Shown here: positions 36,628-36,988 of the stretch, piece by piece
Position numbering within the stretch: position 1 is the stretch's first letter
How the letters are laid out: the number at the start of each line of letters is the position of its first letter
Source: a virus
IMG/VR virus record: IMGVR_UViG_3300042691_026848
Coordinates: 1 to 36,988 of that record
Direction: 5' to 3' (one strand)
DNA: 36,988 nucleotides
The notes under the pieces: generated by a model
Told to the model about the DNA's origin: nothing
The model's input: the letters and a program-made list of their open reading frames with translations, nothing else
Databases searched by the model: none
Translations under genes and position numbers: made by a program

Positions 36628-36988
36628 ATGAACACTGTGACCTCGATCATGAACGAAGTTGCTGCCGCCGCCGGCATCGCTTCTGCTGACCTGACGCGGC
36701 GTTTTACTCGGGACGGCTGGGACTTGGCGGTTATGGACGCTGCGATGGGTACCCACGGTGTGCCCGAGTTTGTGCGCAACACGGCTGCTAATTATGCCGC
36801 CGATATCGCAAAGGTGGCTGCGGTTAAGGCCCGCGCCGAAGCCAACCGCCGGACCAGCCAGACACCGGCCGCCCGCGCGAACCCGCAGATCGCTTGCACG
36901 CGGTGCGACGGCAAGGGCCGCATTCGCGGGTTTGAGCACCGCGCGAACGGTGTTTGCTACGCTTGCGGCGGGAAGGGTGTTTGGCAGC
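36628..36988 (+). CDS. DnaJ-type zinc-finger protein spanning the circular join (5' part)
   Basis: The gene starts at ATG 36628 (AGGAG 7 bases upstream), runs off the window end and finishes at 90; total 126 residues. The C-terminal third holds two CxxCxGxG motifs, CTRCDGKG (residues ~93-100) and CYACGGKG (~110-117), the unit of DnaJ-type zinc fingers. The N-terminus is helical (VTSIMNEVAAAAGIASADLTRRFTRDG, then AAMGTHGVPEFVRNTAANYAADIAKVAAVKARAEA). It could be a chaperone-like or nucleic-acid-binding protein; no specific family. It is the first of a rightward small-gene string reaching 902. Confidence 0.8.
   Translation, partial: MNTVTSIMNEVAAAAGIASADLTRRFTRDGWDLAVMDAAMGTHGVPEFVRNTAANYAADIAKVAAVKARAEANRRTSQTPAARANPQIACTRCDGKGRIRGFEHRANGVCYACGGKGVWQ
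36919..36988. repeat. 70-bp terminal copy of window start (1-70)
   Basis: Bases 36919-36988 are identical to 1-70. Removing one copy gives a 36,918-bp circle. The repeat lies within a gene and has no inverted or cohesive features, so it is probably an assembly overlap rather than a biological terminal repeat. Confidence 0.85.

Overview
The window reads as one complete, temperate, podovirus-like phage genome (or excised prophage) of a high-GC alphaproteobacterium. The first 70 bases are repeated exactly as the last 70 (1-70 = 36919-36988), and a gene runs intact across the join, so the molecule closes to a 36,918 bp circle. The virion set (P22-type portal, scaffold, N4-gp56-like coat, gp4-like and gp10-like tail adaptors, fibre, ejection proteins) suggests a short-tailed phage. 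The host inference rests on two things: a GcrA-family protein, a regulator family typical of alphaproteobacteria, and a 48-base tRNA-Val(GAC) 3' segment of alphaproteobacterial type that serves as the probable attP core.

Layout. 36628-902 (across the join): small orphan proteins, including a DnaJ-type zinc-finger protein and a small HTH protein. 903-1300: control region with a strong sigma70-like promoter, a ~135-nt structured RNA ending in an intrinsic terminator, and a second intrinsic terminator. 1301-20566: rightward virion operon with terminase, portal, scaffold, coat, adaptors, a 1,492-residue fibre, gp10-like hub, GNAT-like protein and three ejection proteins. 20559-21360: small membrane proteins, one of them leftward. 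21362-21586: attP with flanking arm-type repeats. 21585-22798: leftward integrase and overlapping excisionase. 22983-29893: leftward cluster with Lar-like zinc ribbon, lysozyme-like protein, small orphans, DNA adenine methylase, a RAMP-like protein, a broken gene, RecT and Gp157-like protein. 29894-30626: immunity region with a CI-like repressor flanked on both sides by GCTTACC-N3-GGTAAGC operators, and a divergent Cro/YdaS-like gene. 30953-36569: rightward early operon with HTH proteins, GcrA-like regulator, VRR-NUC nuclease, Toprim primase, RepA-like helicase and a gene with iteron-like repeats and a 15-bp palindrome (probable origin).

The most unusual structure is a pair of leader elements at 26911-27126 and 27723-27936. 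Each has an array of GTGNN pentamers, then three consecutive triloop hairpins laid out 13-3-19-3-13, then exactly 17 uninterrupted GTGNN pentamers. Between the two copies no base of the 51 GTG positions differs in the 17-unit arms, while 17 of 34 NN bases do. Each element lies directly upstream of a leftward gene, so the transcript carries CACNN arrays. A triplet plus a 2-nt spacer resembles the RNA targets of ring proteins such as TRAP. The gene between the two elements encodes a protein with a RAMP/Cas7-like glycine loop. Together these may form an undescribed RNA-based control system; function is inferred, not shown.
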